Shown here piece by piece: positions 29,034-37,038 of a stretch of 64,000 nt of DNA; within the stretch, counting starts at the first letter, position 1, and every line of letters begins with the position of its first letter. The notes below the pieces were generated by a model, which worked only from the letters and a program-made list of their open reading frames with translations, ran no database searches and was not told where the DNA came from. Origin of the DNA: Amycolatopsis alkalitolerans (GTDB lineage: Bacteria > Actinomycetota > Actinomycetes > Mycobacteriales > Pseudonocardiaceae). A program made the translations under genes and the position numbers. The DNA lies in the NCBI RefSeq assembly GCF_006152065.1, contig NZ_VDFW01000020.1, positions 61,638-125,637 of the forward strand. The letters run 5' to 3'.

Positions 29034-29813
29034 GTGGATTTCGCGCGCCCTGGCTCCGCTGCCCCCGTCACCACCCTCGGCATCCCGGCTGACCCGTGGA
29101 GCCCCCCGAGCCTGCGGCTGGTGTGCCTGGACATCGACGACACGCTGATCGATTTCAGCGCGGCCTGCCGCGGCGCGCTCGCGATGCTGATCGGGCGGCA
29201 GGACATGTGGCCGGCGTGGGAGCGGATCACGGATCGGCACGTGGCACTGGTCGTGGCGGGCGAGGTCGACTACGCGTCGATGCATTTCAGACGCACCCAG
29301 TGTTTTCTGGGGGAGCTGGGCGTGGAGGTCGATGCCGAGGACGTGCTCCGCTTCGAGGCGAGACGCAAGGACCTGGTGCGGCGGTCGTGGCGCCTGTTCG
29401 GCGACGTGCTGCCGTGCCTGGACTGGCTCCGGGCCGCCGGCGTGCTGCTGGCAGCCGTGACCAACGCCTCAGGTGAGCACCAGCGTACGAAGCTGGCGGA
29501 CCTGGGGCTCATTCGTTTCTTCGACTACATCGCCATCGCCGGCGAACTGGGCGTCGCGAAGCCGGATCCCGTGATGTTCCACTCAGTGTGCGCCAAGCTC
29601 GGCTGCGAGCCCGGCGAAGCCGCGCACGTCGGCGACAAGCTCCGGACGGACGCGGTCGGGGCGCGCGAGGCCGGCCTGGAGGGCGTCTGGCTCGACCGGC
29701 ACGAGACCGGTGACGAGGTACCGGACGGCGTACATGTGATCGGCGGGCTCGACGAGCTCCCGCAGCTGCTGGTCAGCGAATTCGCCCGGGTCGGGGTGCC
29801 GGCGCAGCGGTGA
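29034..29813 (+). CDS. HAD-superfamily hydrolase
   Basis: A 259-residue haloacid-dehalogenase-like phosphatase. Motif I is CLDIDDTLIDFS near residue 33, motif II AAVTNASGEHQ, motif III Lys in GELGVAKPDP, and motif IV HVGDKLRTDAVGAREAGLEG. The helical cap lies between I and II. GTG 29034 follows TAGCCT by 6 nt (leaderless). The phosphorylated substrate is unknown; the C1-cap arrangement resembles YjjG-type nucleotidases. Confidence 0.88.
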   Translation: MDFARPGSAAPVTTLGIPADPWSPPSLRLVCLDIDDTLIDFSAACRGALAMLIGRQDMWPAWERITDRHVALVVAGEVDYASMHFRRTQCFLGELGVEVDAEDVLRFEARRKDLVRRSWRLFGDVLPCLDWLRAAGVLLAAVTNASGEHQRTKLADLGLIRFFDYIAIAGELGVAKPDPVMFHSVCAKLGCEPGEAAHVGDKLRTDAVGAREAGLEGVWLDRHETGDEVPDGVHVIGGLDELPQLLVSEFARVGVPAQR

Positions 29814-29904
29814 CGCGGGCCCCGTTGCGGGGTGCGAGCGGCGATAGTCTAGTATTTTCTCTCGGCGGAGCTGAGCCGGAACACGACCGGAACGGCGAAA
29901 CCGT

Positions 29905-29976
29905 TGGGGTATGGTGTAATCGGCAGCACGACTGATTCTGGTTCAGTTAGTCTAGGTTCGAGTCCTGGTACCCCAG
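29905..29976 (+). tRNA. tRNA-Gln (CUG)
   Basis: A full cloverleaf: acceptor TGGGGTA/TACCCCA with discriminator G, anticodon stem ACTGA/TCAGT around TTCTGGT, T-arm with GGTTCGAGTCC. The anticodon CTG is at 29938-29940. CCA is not encoded. Confidence 0.95.
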
Positions 29977-30027
29977 CTGCGGAGAGTAGAACTGCTCTGG
30001 TAGGTTACCTTCCGCAACCAAGAGTAA

Positions 30028-30100
30028 GCCCCCGTCGTCTAGCGGCCTAGGACGCCGGCCTCTCACGCCGGTAGCGTGGGTTCGAATCCCATCGGGGGTA
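30028..30100 (+). tRNA. tRNA-Glu (CUC)
   Basis: Acceptor GCCCCCG with CGGGGGT (G-U at the first pair) and discriminator A. The anticodon stem CCGGC/GCCGG encloses CTCTCAC, with anticodon CTC at 30062-30064. T-loop is GGGTTCGAATCCC. CCA is not encoded. It is 51 bp after tRNA-Gln, probably co-transcribed. Confidence 0.95.
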
Positions 30101-30117
30101 CGCGCTGGATCAAGGAC

Positions 30118-30156
30118 GAGTGGGCCACTCCCAACCGGAGTGGCCCACTCGTTTTT
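30118..30156 (+). terminator. intrinsic terminator of the tRNA operon
   Basis: A perfect 13-bp stem (GAGTGGGCCACTC / GAGTGGCCCACTC) with a 7-nt loop followed by GTTTTT. Confidence 0.9.
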
Positions 30157-30340
30157 GTGTCGGGATGGCGACGGAGGGTAGTTCGCTGTCGGCGGCGGCG
30201 AGTTCGGCGAACATCCATTTTGGCCGGTGACAAACGACCTGGGCACTGCCCGCCCTGGACTGTCCGATGTGGATCTGTTCGGGATCTACAACCCCAGCTG
30301 GTCGCTTGCCGCCGTCACCCGGCCTCTCGACGCGGCGGGC

Positions 30341-30931
30341 TCAATTCGGCCAGAGCGTTCGGACGGCGTCGGGGAATCCGGTCACCCCGCGCGGACCGAG
30401 CAGGGCCAGGTTGAACAGGAAGCCGGGCAGGATCGACAGGATCACCCGGGCCAGGACTTCCGCCGGTGCCGTGGTCCAGGCGCCGCTCCGCTGCCGCTCG
30501 CGAACGAGCCCCGCCATGTCGTGACTCATGCTGACCGTCGCGGCTTCGAGTCGTTCGGCCAGTGCCGGATCGCGCAGGGCTTCCGACCAGACCATCACCG
30601 CCATGCTGGCCAGGTGCTTGTCGCGATGTCGCTCGATGACCGCTTCCAGTAGATCCGCCATCACCGCACCGACCCCGCGCTGGCCGTCGCCGTTGGTCAG
30701 CGCCGTGCGCAGCACCTCGGTGACATCGTCCAGGTTCTGGGTGGCGACACCGACGATCATGTCTTCCTTCTTGGGGAAATAACGGTAGACGGCACCGGCC
30801 GACTTACCGGCCTCGGCGAAGACGTCCTGCATGGACGTGCGATGGAACCCGTTGCGCACGAAGCAGCGGCGGGCCGCCGCCAGGATCGCGGCGCGCTGAT
30901 CGTCCTTGTACTGCTCGCTCACCCGCGGCAT
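30341..30931 (-). CDS. TetR-family transcriptional regulator
   Basis: A 196-residue TetR protein. The HTH is RAAILAAARRCFVRNGFHRT then SMQDVFAEAGKSAGAVYRYF and PKKEDMI at residues 12-57. The C-terminal part (RVILSILPGFLFNLALLGPR) is a helical ligand domain. It is divergent from the carboxymuconolactone-decarboxylase-like operon, with one clear promoter and dyad between. Confidence 0.9.
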   Translation of the reverse strand: MPRVSEQYKDDQRAAILAAARRCFVRNGFHRTSMQDVFAEAGKSAGAVYRYFPKKEDMIVGVATQNLDDVTEVLRTALTNGDGQRGVGAVMADLLEAVIERHRDKHLASMAVMVWSEALRDPALAERLEAATVSMSHDMAGLVRERQRSGAWTTAPAEVLARVILSILPGFLFNLALLGPRGVTGFPDAVRTLWPN

Positions 30932-30949
30932 CTCGCCTGCTCCTTCGCC

Positions 30950-31004
30950 TTGACACCTGACGCGTACGAGCTTAGCGTAAAAGAAAAGCGGATGTCCGTC
31001 CTTT
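30950..31004 (+). promoter_or_regulatory. promoter and TetR operator of the CMD-like operon
   Basis: -35 TTGACA (30950-30955), 17-bp spacer, -10 TAGCGT (30973-30978). Just downstream lies a dyad centred on CGGATGTCCG (30989-30998) flanked by AAAAG and CCTTTT, placed where a repressor would block the initiating polymerase. Confidence 0.7.
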
Positions 31005-31021
31005 TTTGGAGGAGAAGGCTC

Positions 31022-31585
31022 ATGCGATTGCCACTGCTCGGCCCGGCGGACCTGACCGCCGAGCAGCGAGCCCTGTACCGCCGCTTCGACGCGATGGTGC
31101 AGGGCGAGGAGTACGGCGGCTTCGAGGTGCGCGACCCCGATGGCGCGTTCATCGGACCGTGGGGCGTGATGATGCACTTCCCGGATCTGGCGCAGCCGCT
31201 CGGGCATTTCATCGACCTCGCCCAGCGGCTGCCCGGCCTGTCCGAGCGTGCGAGGCAGGTCGTCATCCTGACCATCGGCGCGCGCCTCAACGTGGCCTAC
31301 GAGATGTACGCGCACGCCCGCCTGGCCGCGCGATCGGGATTGCGGCCGGATCAGGTGGCGACCCTGCGCGCGGGCGGGCGGCCGGCCGGTCTCACCGAGG
31401 AGGAGGCGCTCGCGGCCGACGTCGCGACAACCTTGACCGCGCCGGGCCCGCTGCCGGGACCGTTGTACGACGCCGCGGTCGGGAAGCTGGGGCAGCAGGC
31501 CTTCGACGCGATCGTGTTCGTGACCGTCCACTACCTGGCGCTCGGCACCGTCCTCAATGCGTACGACGTCGATGCGCCGGAATAA
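31022..31585 (+). CDS. carboxymuconolactone-decarboxylase-like protein (AhpD fold)
   Basis: A 187-residue helical protein of the CMD/AhpD-like family. RARQVVILTIGARLNVAYEM and AHARLAARSGLRPDQV are the core motif, but the usual CxxC of peroxidase members is absent (no Cys at all), so a decarboxylase-like or unknown role is more likely than AhpD activity. Start is ATG 31022 with a ggaggag ribosome site. First gene of a three-gene operon with a second CMD-like gene and a beta-propeller protein. Confidence 0.82.
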   Translation: MRLPLLGPADLTAEQRALYRRFDAMVQGEEYGGFEVRDPDGAFIGPWGVMMHFPDLAQPLGHFIDLAQRLPGLSERARQVVILTIGARLNVAYEMYAHARLAARSGLRPDQVATLRAGGRPAGLTEEEALAADVATTLTAPGPLPGPLYDAAVGKLGQQAFDAIVFVTVHYLALGTVLNAYDVDAPE

Positions 31586-31595
31586 GGAGAGTTTC

Positions 31596-32177
31596 ATGTT
31601 CGATGGCAACCCTGATCCCGCGGATTTCGGAACGTTCGGTCGTTACGCGGAAACGCCGGTAGACGAGATGACGCCGGAAATGCGGGGCGCGTACGAGTAC
31701 ACGGTGCGGCTGCGAGGTCTGGTGCCCGGTCCGCACAAGATCTGGCTTGCGAACCCCAAGCTGGCCAACGCCATCGTGCCGACGGGCGCGTACTTCCAGA
31801 CGGACTCGTCGCTGTCGAAGGCGGAGATCGAGATCGTCACCAATGTCGTCAACGGACGCTGGCTCGCCGCGTATCCCAACTATGAGCACGAGAAGATCGG
31901 GGTGGAGCTGGGTGGTCTGGCGCCGGACCAGGTCGAGGCCCTCATCGCCGGCCTCCCGACCTCGTTCGACGATCCCCGGCAGGAACTGGTGTACGAACTC
32001 GCGTCGACCCTGGTGCGCCCGCGTGTGGTTCCCCTGGGCTTGTACCGCCGGGCCGAGCAGACGATCGGTGTGGCCGGCATCGTCGACGTCACCGTGCTGA
32101 TCGGGTGGTTCACCAGCGTGTCGCTGACCCTTTCCGCCTTCGACGTGCCCGCGAACGCGGTTGGTCTCAACCAATAA
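31596..32177 (+). CDS. second carboxymuconolactone-decarboxylase-like protein
   Basis: A 193-residue relative of the preceding protein. LSKAEIEIVTNVVNGRWLAA and YPNYEHEKIGVELGGLAPDQ form the CMD core, again without cysteines. Start ATG 31596 has an aaggag site and a 10-bp gap from the previous gene. Two diverged copies together suggest a heteromeric enzyme or two steps on related substrates; this is inference. Confidence 0.82.
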   Translation: MFDGNPDPADFGTFGRYAETPVDEMTPEMRGAYEYTVRLRGLVPGPHKIWLANPKLANAIVPTGAYFQTDSSLSKAEIEIVTNVVNGRWLAAYPNYEHEKIGVELGGLAPDQVEALIAGLPTSFDDPRQELVYELASTLVRPRVVPLGLYRRAEQTIGVAGIVDVTVLIGWFTSVSLTLSAFDVPANAVGLNQ

Positions 32178-32194
32178 CCGAAACGGAGGTTGCC

Positions 32195-33466
32195 ATGCCG
32201 ATGGCCCCGGTACCGGAGGTCACCCTGACCCCGGTCGCCTATTTTCCCGAAGAGTACTTCCCGGAAAACCTCGCCGTCCGCGCCGACGGTTCGGTGCTGG
32301 TCACCGCGGTCCTGCAGCAGGAACTCTGGCTCGTGCCGAGGGCGGACTCGCTCGTGGAACCCGTTCTCGTGCACCGTTTCGACCATCCGGTCACCGGCCT
32401 TGCCGAAGTCGGACCCGATGTGTTCGTGATCAGCGTGACCGAGGGATACACCACCCACGAATCGCATCTGGTGCGGATCGACCTCAACGGATGGCGGCCG
32501 GGGGACCCGGCATCCCCGGAAACCGTGTTCTCGTTCGACGACGAGCGGGTCCGCGCACTGAACGGCAGCTGCCTGCTCGGTCCCGGCGTGCTGGCCGTCG
32601 CCGACTGTTTCGCCGGGCTGATCTGGCGGGTCGATTTGGGCGAGGGCGCGCGGAGTGCGACGGCGCGGGTCTGGCTGGCGCACGACACCATGGCCGACGA
32701 TCCGGACAGCGAGGTCGCGCCGCCGCCGCAGCCCGGTGTCAACGGCGTCCGGTACAGCGCGCGGCGCGGATATCTCTACTACACCTCGACCGCGCAGCAG
32801 GTCTTCATGCGGGTACCCGTCGACCCGGACACGCTCGACCCGGCCGGTGGCGCCGAGTTCGTCGCCGCCGTCGACAACGCCGACGACTTTTGTGTCGACG
32901 CCGACGCCGGATTCGCTTACGTCACACGGCATCGCGCCAGCACCCTCGACAGGGTGCCGCTCGAGCCGCGGCACGGCAGCGAGGTTCGGCACGTCGCCGG
33001 TGACCCGTTCGACGAGGCTCTGATCGGACCGTCCAGCGCCGCGTGGGGTCGCGATCCTGGCGATCACGGCCGCGTGCTGTACGTGACGACGGACGGCGGC
33101 ACGACCGCACCGCCCGGCGGAACCGTGCGCAACGCGGCGCTGCTGCGCGCCGAACTGCGGCCAGGACATCAGCGGTCGCAAGGGTACCCGCTAGTGTCGT
33201 GTGATCCTGTCCGGTTTACGTTGCCGTGTTTGCCCGTAGGGTCGGTGGGTTTGTCCGCTGCGGTGTCGAGTTGGCTGGTCCGGTCGCTGACTTTGCCCCC
33301 GGCGACAGCCGCCGGCCAACTCGATAACGCCCCGAGCCAACTCAGCGACGCCAAGGGCCAACTCGGTAGCCTGGCAAACAAACACACCCGCGCGCAAAGA
33401 CAACAAGATCACGAAACGCTAGGCGGCACAATTTGTGCACGACCATTCGATCCGGAAAGCGAGTGA
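32195..33466 (+). CDS. SMP-30/gluconolactonase-like beta-propeller with repeat-derived C-terminal tail
   Basis: A 423-residue frame. The first about 332 residues read as a six-bladed propeller of the SMP-30/NHL type (FPENLAVRADGSVLVTAVL, GPGVLAVADCFAGLIWRVDL, YVTRHRASTLDRVPLE). The final about 90 residues are encoded by the palindromic element at 33191, out of the normal protein register. The gene therefore seems to have lost its own stop and acquired a junk tail; the domain itself looks complete. Third gene of the TetR-controlled operon; likely a lactonase or hydrolase. Confidence 0.8.
   Translation: MPMAPVPEVTLTPVAYFPEEYFPENLAVRADGSVLVTAVLQQELWLVPRADSLVEPVLVHRFDHPVTGLAEVGPDVFVISVTEGYTTHESHLVRIDLNGWRPGDPASPETVFSFDDERVRALNGSCLLGPGVLAVADCFAGLIWRVDLGEGARSATARVWLAHDTMADDPDSEVAPPPQPGVNGVRYSARRGYLYYTSTAQQVFMRVPVDPDTLDPAGGAEFVAAVDNADDFCVDADAGFAYVTRHRASTLDRVPLEPRHGSEVRHVAGDPFDEALIGPSSAAWGRDPGDHGRVLYVTTDGGTTAPPGGTVRNAALLRAELRPGHQRSQGYPLVSCDPVRFTLPCLPVGSVGLSAAVSSWLVRSLTLPPATAAGQLDNAPSQLSDAKGQLGSLANKHTRAQRQQDHETLGGTICARPFDPESE
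33191..33422. repeat. 232-bp CTAG-ended palindromic element (MITE-like)
   Basis: The ends are imperfect inverted repeats: CTAGTGTCGTGTGATCCTGT on the left, the reverse of ACAAGATCACGAAACGCTAG on the right. The interior is also self-complementary: gTTTGCC and GAGTTGG units on the left face GCCAACTC (three times, about 20 bp apart) and GGCAAAC on the right. A diverged half copy lies at 17009. No transposase is encoded. Confidence 0.75.
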
Positions 33467-33472
33467 AGGCCC

Positions 33473-33679
33473 GTGAACTACCCCAGGGTACGGTGGGACA
33501 GGTCGGCCAATGCCGCGTCCATTGACCTCGGAGAATCCAGCGGCCCCAGGCGCGGGCTTCCGGTGGAGGACGGCGACGGCAATGTCGTCGCCGTCCTCCG
33601 CTTTTCCCCGGAGGGCGAACTGGTCGAGGTCGAACTGCTCGAGGCCGACGTCCAGTTGCCGAAGATATTCCGGGACTAG
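33473..33679 (+). CDS. DUF2283 protein
   Basis: A 68-residue protein of the DUF2283 type: RVRWDRSANAASIDLG, then GNVVAVLRFSPEGELVEVEL. DUF2283 genes often sit beside DUF4258 genes and are suspected antitoxin partners. Here the partner is convergent, with stop codons overlapping in CTAG. Start is GTG 33473. Upstream lies the palindromic element. Confidence 0.75.
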   Translation: MNYPRVRWDRSANAASIDLGESSGPRRGLPVEDGDGNVVAVLRFSPEGELVEVELLEADVQLPKIFRD

Positions 33680-33999
33680 TTGCGCCAGACGGTCACCACG
33701 TAACCGCTTCGCTCGGCGATGACGGTAATCCGGCCGTCGGTGTACTTGTACCTGCCGTTCTTCTGCTTTCGCGCACGACTGCAATAGTTGTGCACAACCG
33801 TTTCCACGTGATCGGAGGTGATGCTGTCGTTCGCCATCTCCTCCTCGGCGTGGAGCGTGTATCCGGTAACGACACAGGATGCGCCGGCCATGATCGTCAC
33901 GGTCGGCGCCGGCACGGCCGCGGTCGCGACCTGAGTCGCGCCGGCGCCGGTCACGAGCATGATCGCGATACCGGCTATGAGCCGGGCAGCGGTTCGCAT
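33676..33999 (-). CDS. secreted DUF4258-like protein
   Basis: A 107-residue protein with a Sec signal peptide (RTAARLIAGIAIMLVTGAGA). The mature part GYTLHAEEEMANDSITSDHV and KYTDGRITVIAERSGYVVTV matches DUF4258, a small RelE/BrnT-like fold. Two Cys flank the domain and could form a disulfide. The DUF4258 family is normally cytosolic, so export is unusual. It follows another secreted small protein on the same strand (15-bp gap) and converges on the DUF2283 gene. Confidence 0.72.
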   Translation of the reverse strand: MRTAARLIAGIAIMLVTGAGATQVATAAVPAPTVTIMAGASCVVTGYTLHAEEEMANDSITSDHVETVVHNYCSRARKQKNGRYKYTDGRITVIAERSGYVVTVWRN

Positions 34000-34013
34000 G
34001 AGGGCACCCCCGC

Positions 34014-34436
34014 TCAGGTCTCGGTCAGGTAGGCGTCGGCGATGGAACCCGGGTGCGTCCACTTGAAGGACACCTTGGACCCACCCCAGAACCCGCAGGA
34101 CTGGCGGCTTTTCTCGGTGATCTGCCCTTCGAAGACCGCCTTCACGTACGCACAGCCGCTGCCACCGTCATGCTGCACATACCCGGAGACCGTCACCTCA
34201 CCGTTGCGGCAGGTGACATCCCAGTGCGCGTGCGCGCTGCCGGTACTCGGATTGAGCGTGGCGCCGCAACTGGCGAACGGTCCCACGGAATTGGTCGCTG
34301 TTCCGGCGATATTCGCGGCCGGAGAACCGTCGAGCGGCGACGCCGATGCCGACTCGGTCATCGAGACCGTGGCCAGCGCGGCGGCCATCGTTGTCAGGAC
34401 AATTCCGGCACGCGAGAACAAAGCACGTGAACTCAT
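34014..34436 (-). CDS. secreted hypothetical protein
   Basis: A 140-residue protein with a signal peptide (SRAGIVLTTMAAALATVSMT, then ESASAS). The mature domain has four Cys (FASCGATL, VTCRNGEV, GSGCAYVKAV, SRQSCGFWGG) and aromatic-rich strands, consistent with a small disulfide-bonded beta-sandwich. I do not recognise the family. It lies 15 bp upstream of the DUF4258 gene, probably in one operon. Confidence 0.75.
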   Translation of the reverse strand: MSSRALFSRAGIVLTTMAAALATVSMTESASASPLDGSPAANIAGTATNSVGPFASCGATLNPSTGSAHAHWDVTCRNGEVTVSGYVQHDGGSGCAYVKAVFEGQITEKSRQSCGFWGGSKVSFKWTHPGSIADAYLTET

Positions 34437-34554
34437 CAAACCCCCCAGTAAGATGATCAAAAAGTCAACAGGCGATACGACGCCCTGACGTGTCTCCCCC
34501 ATCGACCCGATCGATTTCCGCTCGATCGATTCCCGTTGTACCGCTCGTGGAAAT

Positions 34555-34656
34555 TCACCTCAAGCGAGATCCGGCGACGCCACTCGAAGGGAGTAGGCCG
34601 GACAACGCGACGGCGCCGACCACTGCTACGACGAGCACCGCGAACGCGACCGACAT
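34555..34656 (-). CDS. possible 33-aa small membrane protein
   Basis: An ATG frame after the acetamidase gene encodes a 33-residue peptide with one hydrophobic helix (SVAFAVLVVAVVGAVALSGL) and a basic tail. An aaggag-like site lies about 20 nt upstream, farther than ideal. Only composition and position support it. Confidence 0.35.
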   Translation of the reverse strand: MSVAFAVLVVAVVGAVALSGLLPSSGVAGSRLR

Positions 34657-34689
34657 GAGCGCCCGGCCTGGCGCGCTTCTCCTTGGCGC

Positions 34690-36036
34690 TCAGTCGAAAT
34701 GCGACTTCTGGATCATGCCGTGCACACCCGTGGTCCGGTCGACCACCTGGGACACCTCGAAGTCCGCCGCCGCGGACAGGTAGGCGTAGGCGACGGCGCG
34801 GTCCATGCCGAGGTCGTGCTGGAGGAAATCGAGCGCGTTGACGACGGCGCGGCGCATCGCGATGTTGAGATCACTGCCCTGGCCGCCCCTCGCGGCGTCC
34901 GGATCGGACAGCCCGATGGGGATCCACACGTCGCGCGTTTCGCCGAACGGGTAGTGGAAGGCGACCGAGGGCGCGTCGCCGGAGCCCGCTTTGCACACGG
35001 TCAGGCGGAAGGTCGCGCGCATCGATCCCTCCATCGCGGTGAGCGAGACCTCACCGCTGCCCATCGCCAGATGCGGGTCGCCGGTGTAGAACAGCGCGCC
35101 CTCGGCGAAGACCGGAAGGTAGAACGTGGAACCGACGGTGAGCAGGTTGATGTCGATGTTCCCGCCGCCGAGCGTCGGCGGGATGGAGTTGAGCTCGGGA
35201 TCGGTCAGGCTCGTCGCGGGCGCGAACGCGACCCCGGTCATCCCCATGAACGGGCGCAGCGGGAACCGCACGTCCTTGCCGGCGCCGCGTGGCATCGCCC
35301 CGACCGCGCCGTGCGCGCCCGATTCGACCGGCGTGAACACCGAGACGTTGCCGTACTCCGTCGGCACGCCGGTGGCTCGCCCGTCCGTCGCGATAGGCGG
35401 CATGACCTCCGCGAGCGTGATCCCCGCCGGGGCCGAGCCGTCCGGCATCCTGGCCAGCGCGCCCTTGCCGTGCCGGCTGGACACCACGCCGTAGGGCACG
35501 CGCGGCAGGAACGACAGCATCTCGATCTTCAGCACGTCGCCGGGCGCCGCACCGTCCACATAGATCGGTCCCGTGACCACGTGCGGGCCGTCGCGGTCGA
35601 AATCGCGGGGCGTATGGCTGTAGTTCGCGGCGATCGCGATGGCATCGGTGAGCACGTTGCCTGCCGGAACGCCGTGTTTCCCGAAGTATGCCACGGGATC
35701 GCGGCCCTGGTCCTCGAGGATCCCTTCGTGGGAGACGGAGTCCACGGTGACGGTTTCCCCCGAACGCATCCGCAGCACCGGTTCGGCGCCCGTGGCCGGC
35801 ACGTAACCCCAGAGGACCTGATCGGGCAGCGAGGGCAGGTAGTGCTGGCCGTGGACCGGGCCCGTGCCCGGCTGCAGGATCTGCCGCGGCACCGTGACCA
35901 GCGGCGCGGCCCCGGCTGTCGCGGTCCCGCCGGCGACGGCGGCGCCACCACCGGCCACGACCGCGGCCGCGCGCAGGAAATTGCGGCGGCCCAGCCCGTC
36001 GACCAGAGTGTCACGGGCGTTCTCGGGTGCGTTCAC
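34690..36036 (-). CDS. Tat-exported acetamidase/formamidase-family protein
   Basis: A 448-residue protein. A twin-arginine signal (GLGRRNFLRAAAVVAGGGAA) predicts folded export. The mature part is FmdA/AmdA-like: DSVSHEGILEDQGRDPVAYF, GPIYVDGAAPGDVLKIEML, GGNIDINLLTVGSTFYLPVF, GDPHLAMGSGEVSLTAMEGS. These enzymes hydrolyse short amides to ammonia and acid and are normally cytosolic, so the exported form may act on amides outside. An aggagg ribosome site precedes the start. Confidence 0.88.
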   Translation of the reverse strand: MNAPENARDTLVDGLGRRNFLRAAAVVAGGGAAVAGGTATAGAAPLVTVPRQILQPGTGPVHGQHYLPSLPDQVLWGYVPATGAEPVLRMRSGETVTVDSVSHEGILEDQGRDPVAYFGKHGVPAGNVLTDAIAIAANYSHTPRDFDRDGPHVVTGPIYVDGAAPGDVLKIEMLSFLPRVPYGVVSSRHGKGALARMPDGSAPAGITLAEVMPPIATDGRATGVPTEYGNVSVFTPVESGAHGAVGAMPRGAGKDVRFPLRPFMGMTGVAFAPATSLTDPELNSIPPTLGGGNIDINLLTVGSTFYLPVFAEGALFYTGDPHLAMGSGEVSLTAMEGSMRATFRLTVCKAGSGDAPSVAFHYPFGETRDVWIPIGLSDPDAARGGQGSDLNIAMRRAVVNALDFLQHDLGMDRAVAYAYLSAAADFEVSQVVDRTTGVHGMIQKSHFD

Positions 36037-36161
36037 GAATCCTCCTGTCGTCCCGCCGAAAATCTAGCCGCCGGCAGGACGTTCGCGGTCACGTGACGGC
36101 GTTCGTAACACAGATCTTTTGCTGGTGTAACAACAGGAATGCGGATCGCGAATGGGACTAG

Positions 36162-36983
36162 ATGAACGTTTCCCGTGAACCGGACATCCAGCAGGTCCTC
36201 GCCAGGGCCGGCGAGAACGGGGGCCCGTTCTGGTCACGCGAGGACGGGAACATCCACGCGCCGGCGGGATTCTCGACCATCGACGTGCTGAACGTCCTCG
36301 GCGAATTGGGCGCCACCGTGGAGAGCCATCCCCGGCTCGCGGAGGCGATCGAGTTTGTGTTCGGCTACCAGGCGGCCGACGGTGCGTTCCGGTACTCCAG
36401 CGCGAGCAGCAAGTTCCCGTGCATGACCGGCCAGATCCTGGCGGGACTCGGGCGGCTGGGGGCGCTGGACGGCAGTCGCTGCCCGGCTGCGTTTTCCTGG
36501 CTGCTGGACAACCAGAGTGAGGACGGCGGCTGGCGTTGCGCGACGGTCAAACTCGGCAAGTCGCCCGAGACCGACGCGGCCAATCCGGGGGCGACCTTGT
36601 ATGTCCTGGACGCGTTTCGTCATCGTCCCGATGCGGGCGGTGACCGGCTCGACTACGCGGTGGAGTCACTCCTTCACCACTGGGAGACCCGCGAACCGCT
36701 CGGCCCATGCGCGTTCGGGATCGGCTCGCGGTTCCTGCGTGTCGAGTACCCGTTCCTGCGCTACAACCTCTTCTACTACGTGTACGTGCTCTCGCATTAC
36801 CCCTCAGCCGTGGGCGACCGCCGGTTCCAGGAGGCCGTCCGCGCGCTCGCCGCGCATGCACGGGAGGGCCAGATGATCGTCGAAGCGCCACATCGAAAAT
36901 GGCTGGAGTACGACTTCGCGCGCAAGGGCCGCCCGAGCGCGCCGGCCACGGCACGATGGCGAGAGATCCAGGCCCGCGGCTAG
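36162..36983 (+). CDS. prenyltransferase/squalene-oxidase-repeat protein
   Basis: A 273-residue protein made of alpha-toroid repeats as in terpene cyclases. QW-like motifs are QAADGAFRY near residue 70 and QSEDGGWRCATVKLG near 120. It is far shorter than squalene-hopene cyclase (about 630 residues) and lacks the DxDD motif, so it is a single toroid domain. Such proteins may act as ligase-like or lipid-binding domains. Function unknown. Confidence 0.75.
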   Translation: MNVSREPDIQQVLARAGENGGPFWSREDGNIHAPAGFSTIDVLNVLGELGATVESHPRLAEAIEFVFGYQAADGAFRYSSASSKFPCMTGQILAGLGRLGALDGSRCPAAFSWLLDNQSEDGGWRCATVKLGKSPETDAANPGATLYVLDAFRHRPDAGGDRLDYAVESLLHHWETREPLGPCAFGIGSRFLRVEYPFLRYNLFYYVYVLSHYPSAVGDRRFQEAVRALAAHAREGQMIVEAPHRKWLEYDFARKGRPSAPATARWREIQARG

Positions 36984-37038
36984 TGGGAGGATTCGTGGGG
37001 CGCGCGCAGGGCGTGCTCGCGGACGCTACGGTTTCGGG

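Noticed and set aside
29905..30100. Possible integration (att) site at the tRNA genes
   Set aside because: No repeat of either tRNA 3' end and no integrase gene is found in the window.
29947..30246. Minus-strand frame across the two tRNA genes
   Set aside because: It is antisense to both tRNAs and the terminator and has no protein-like features.
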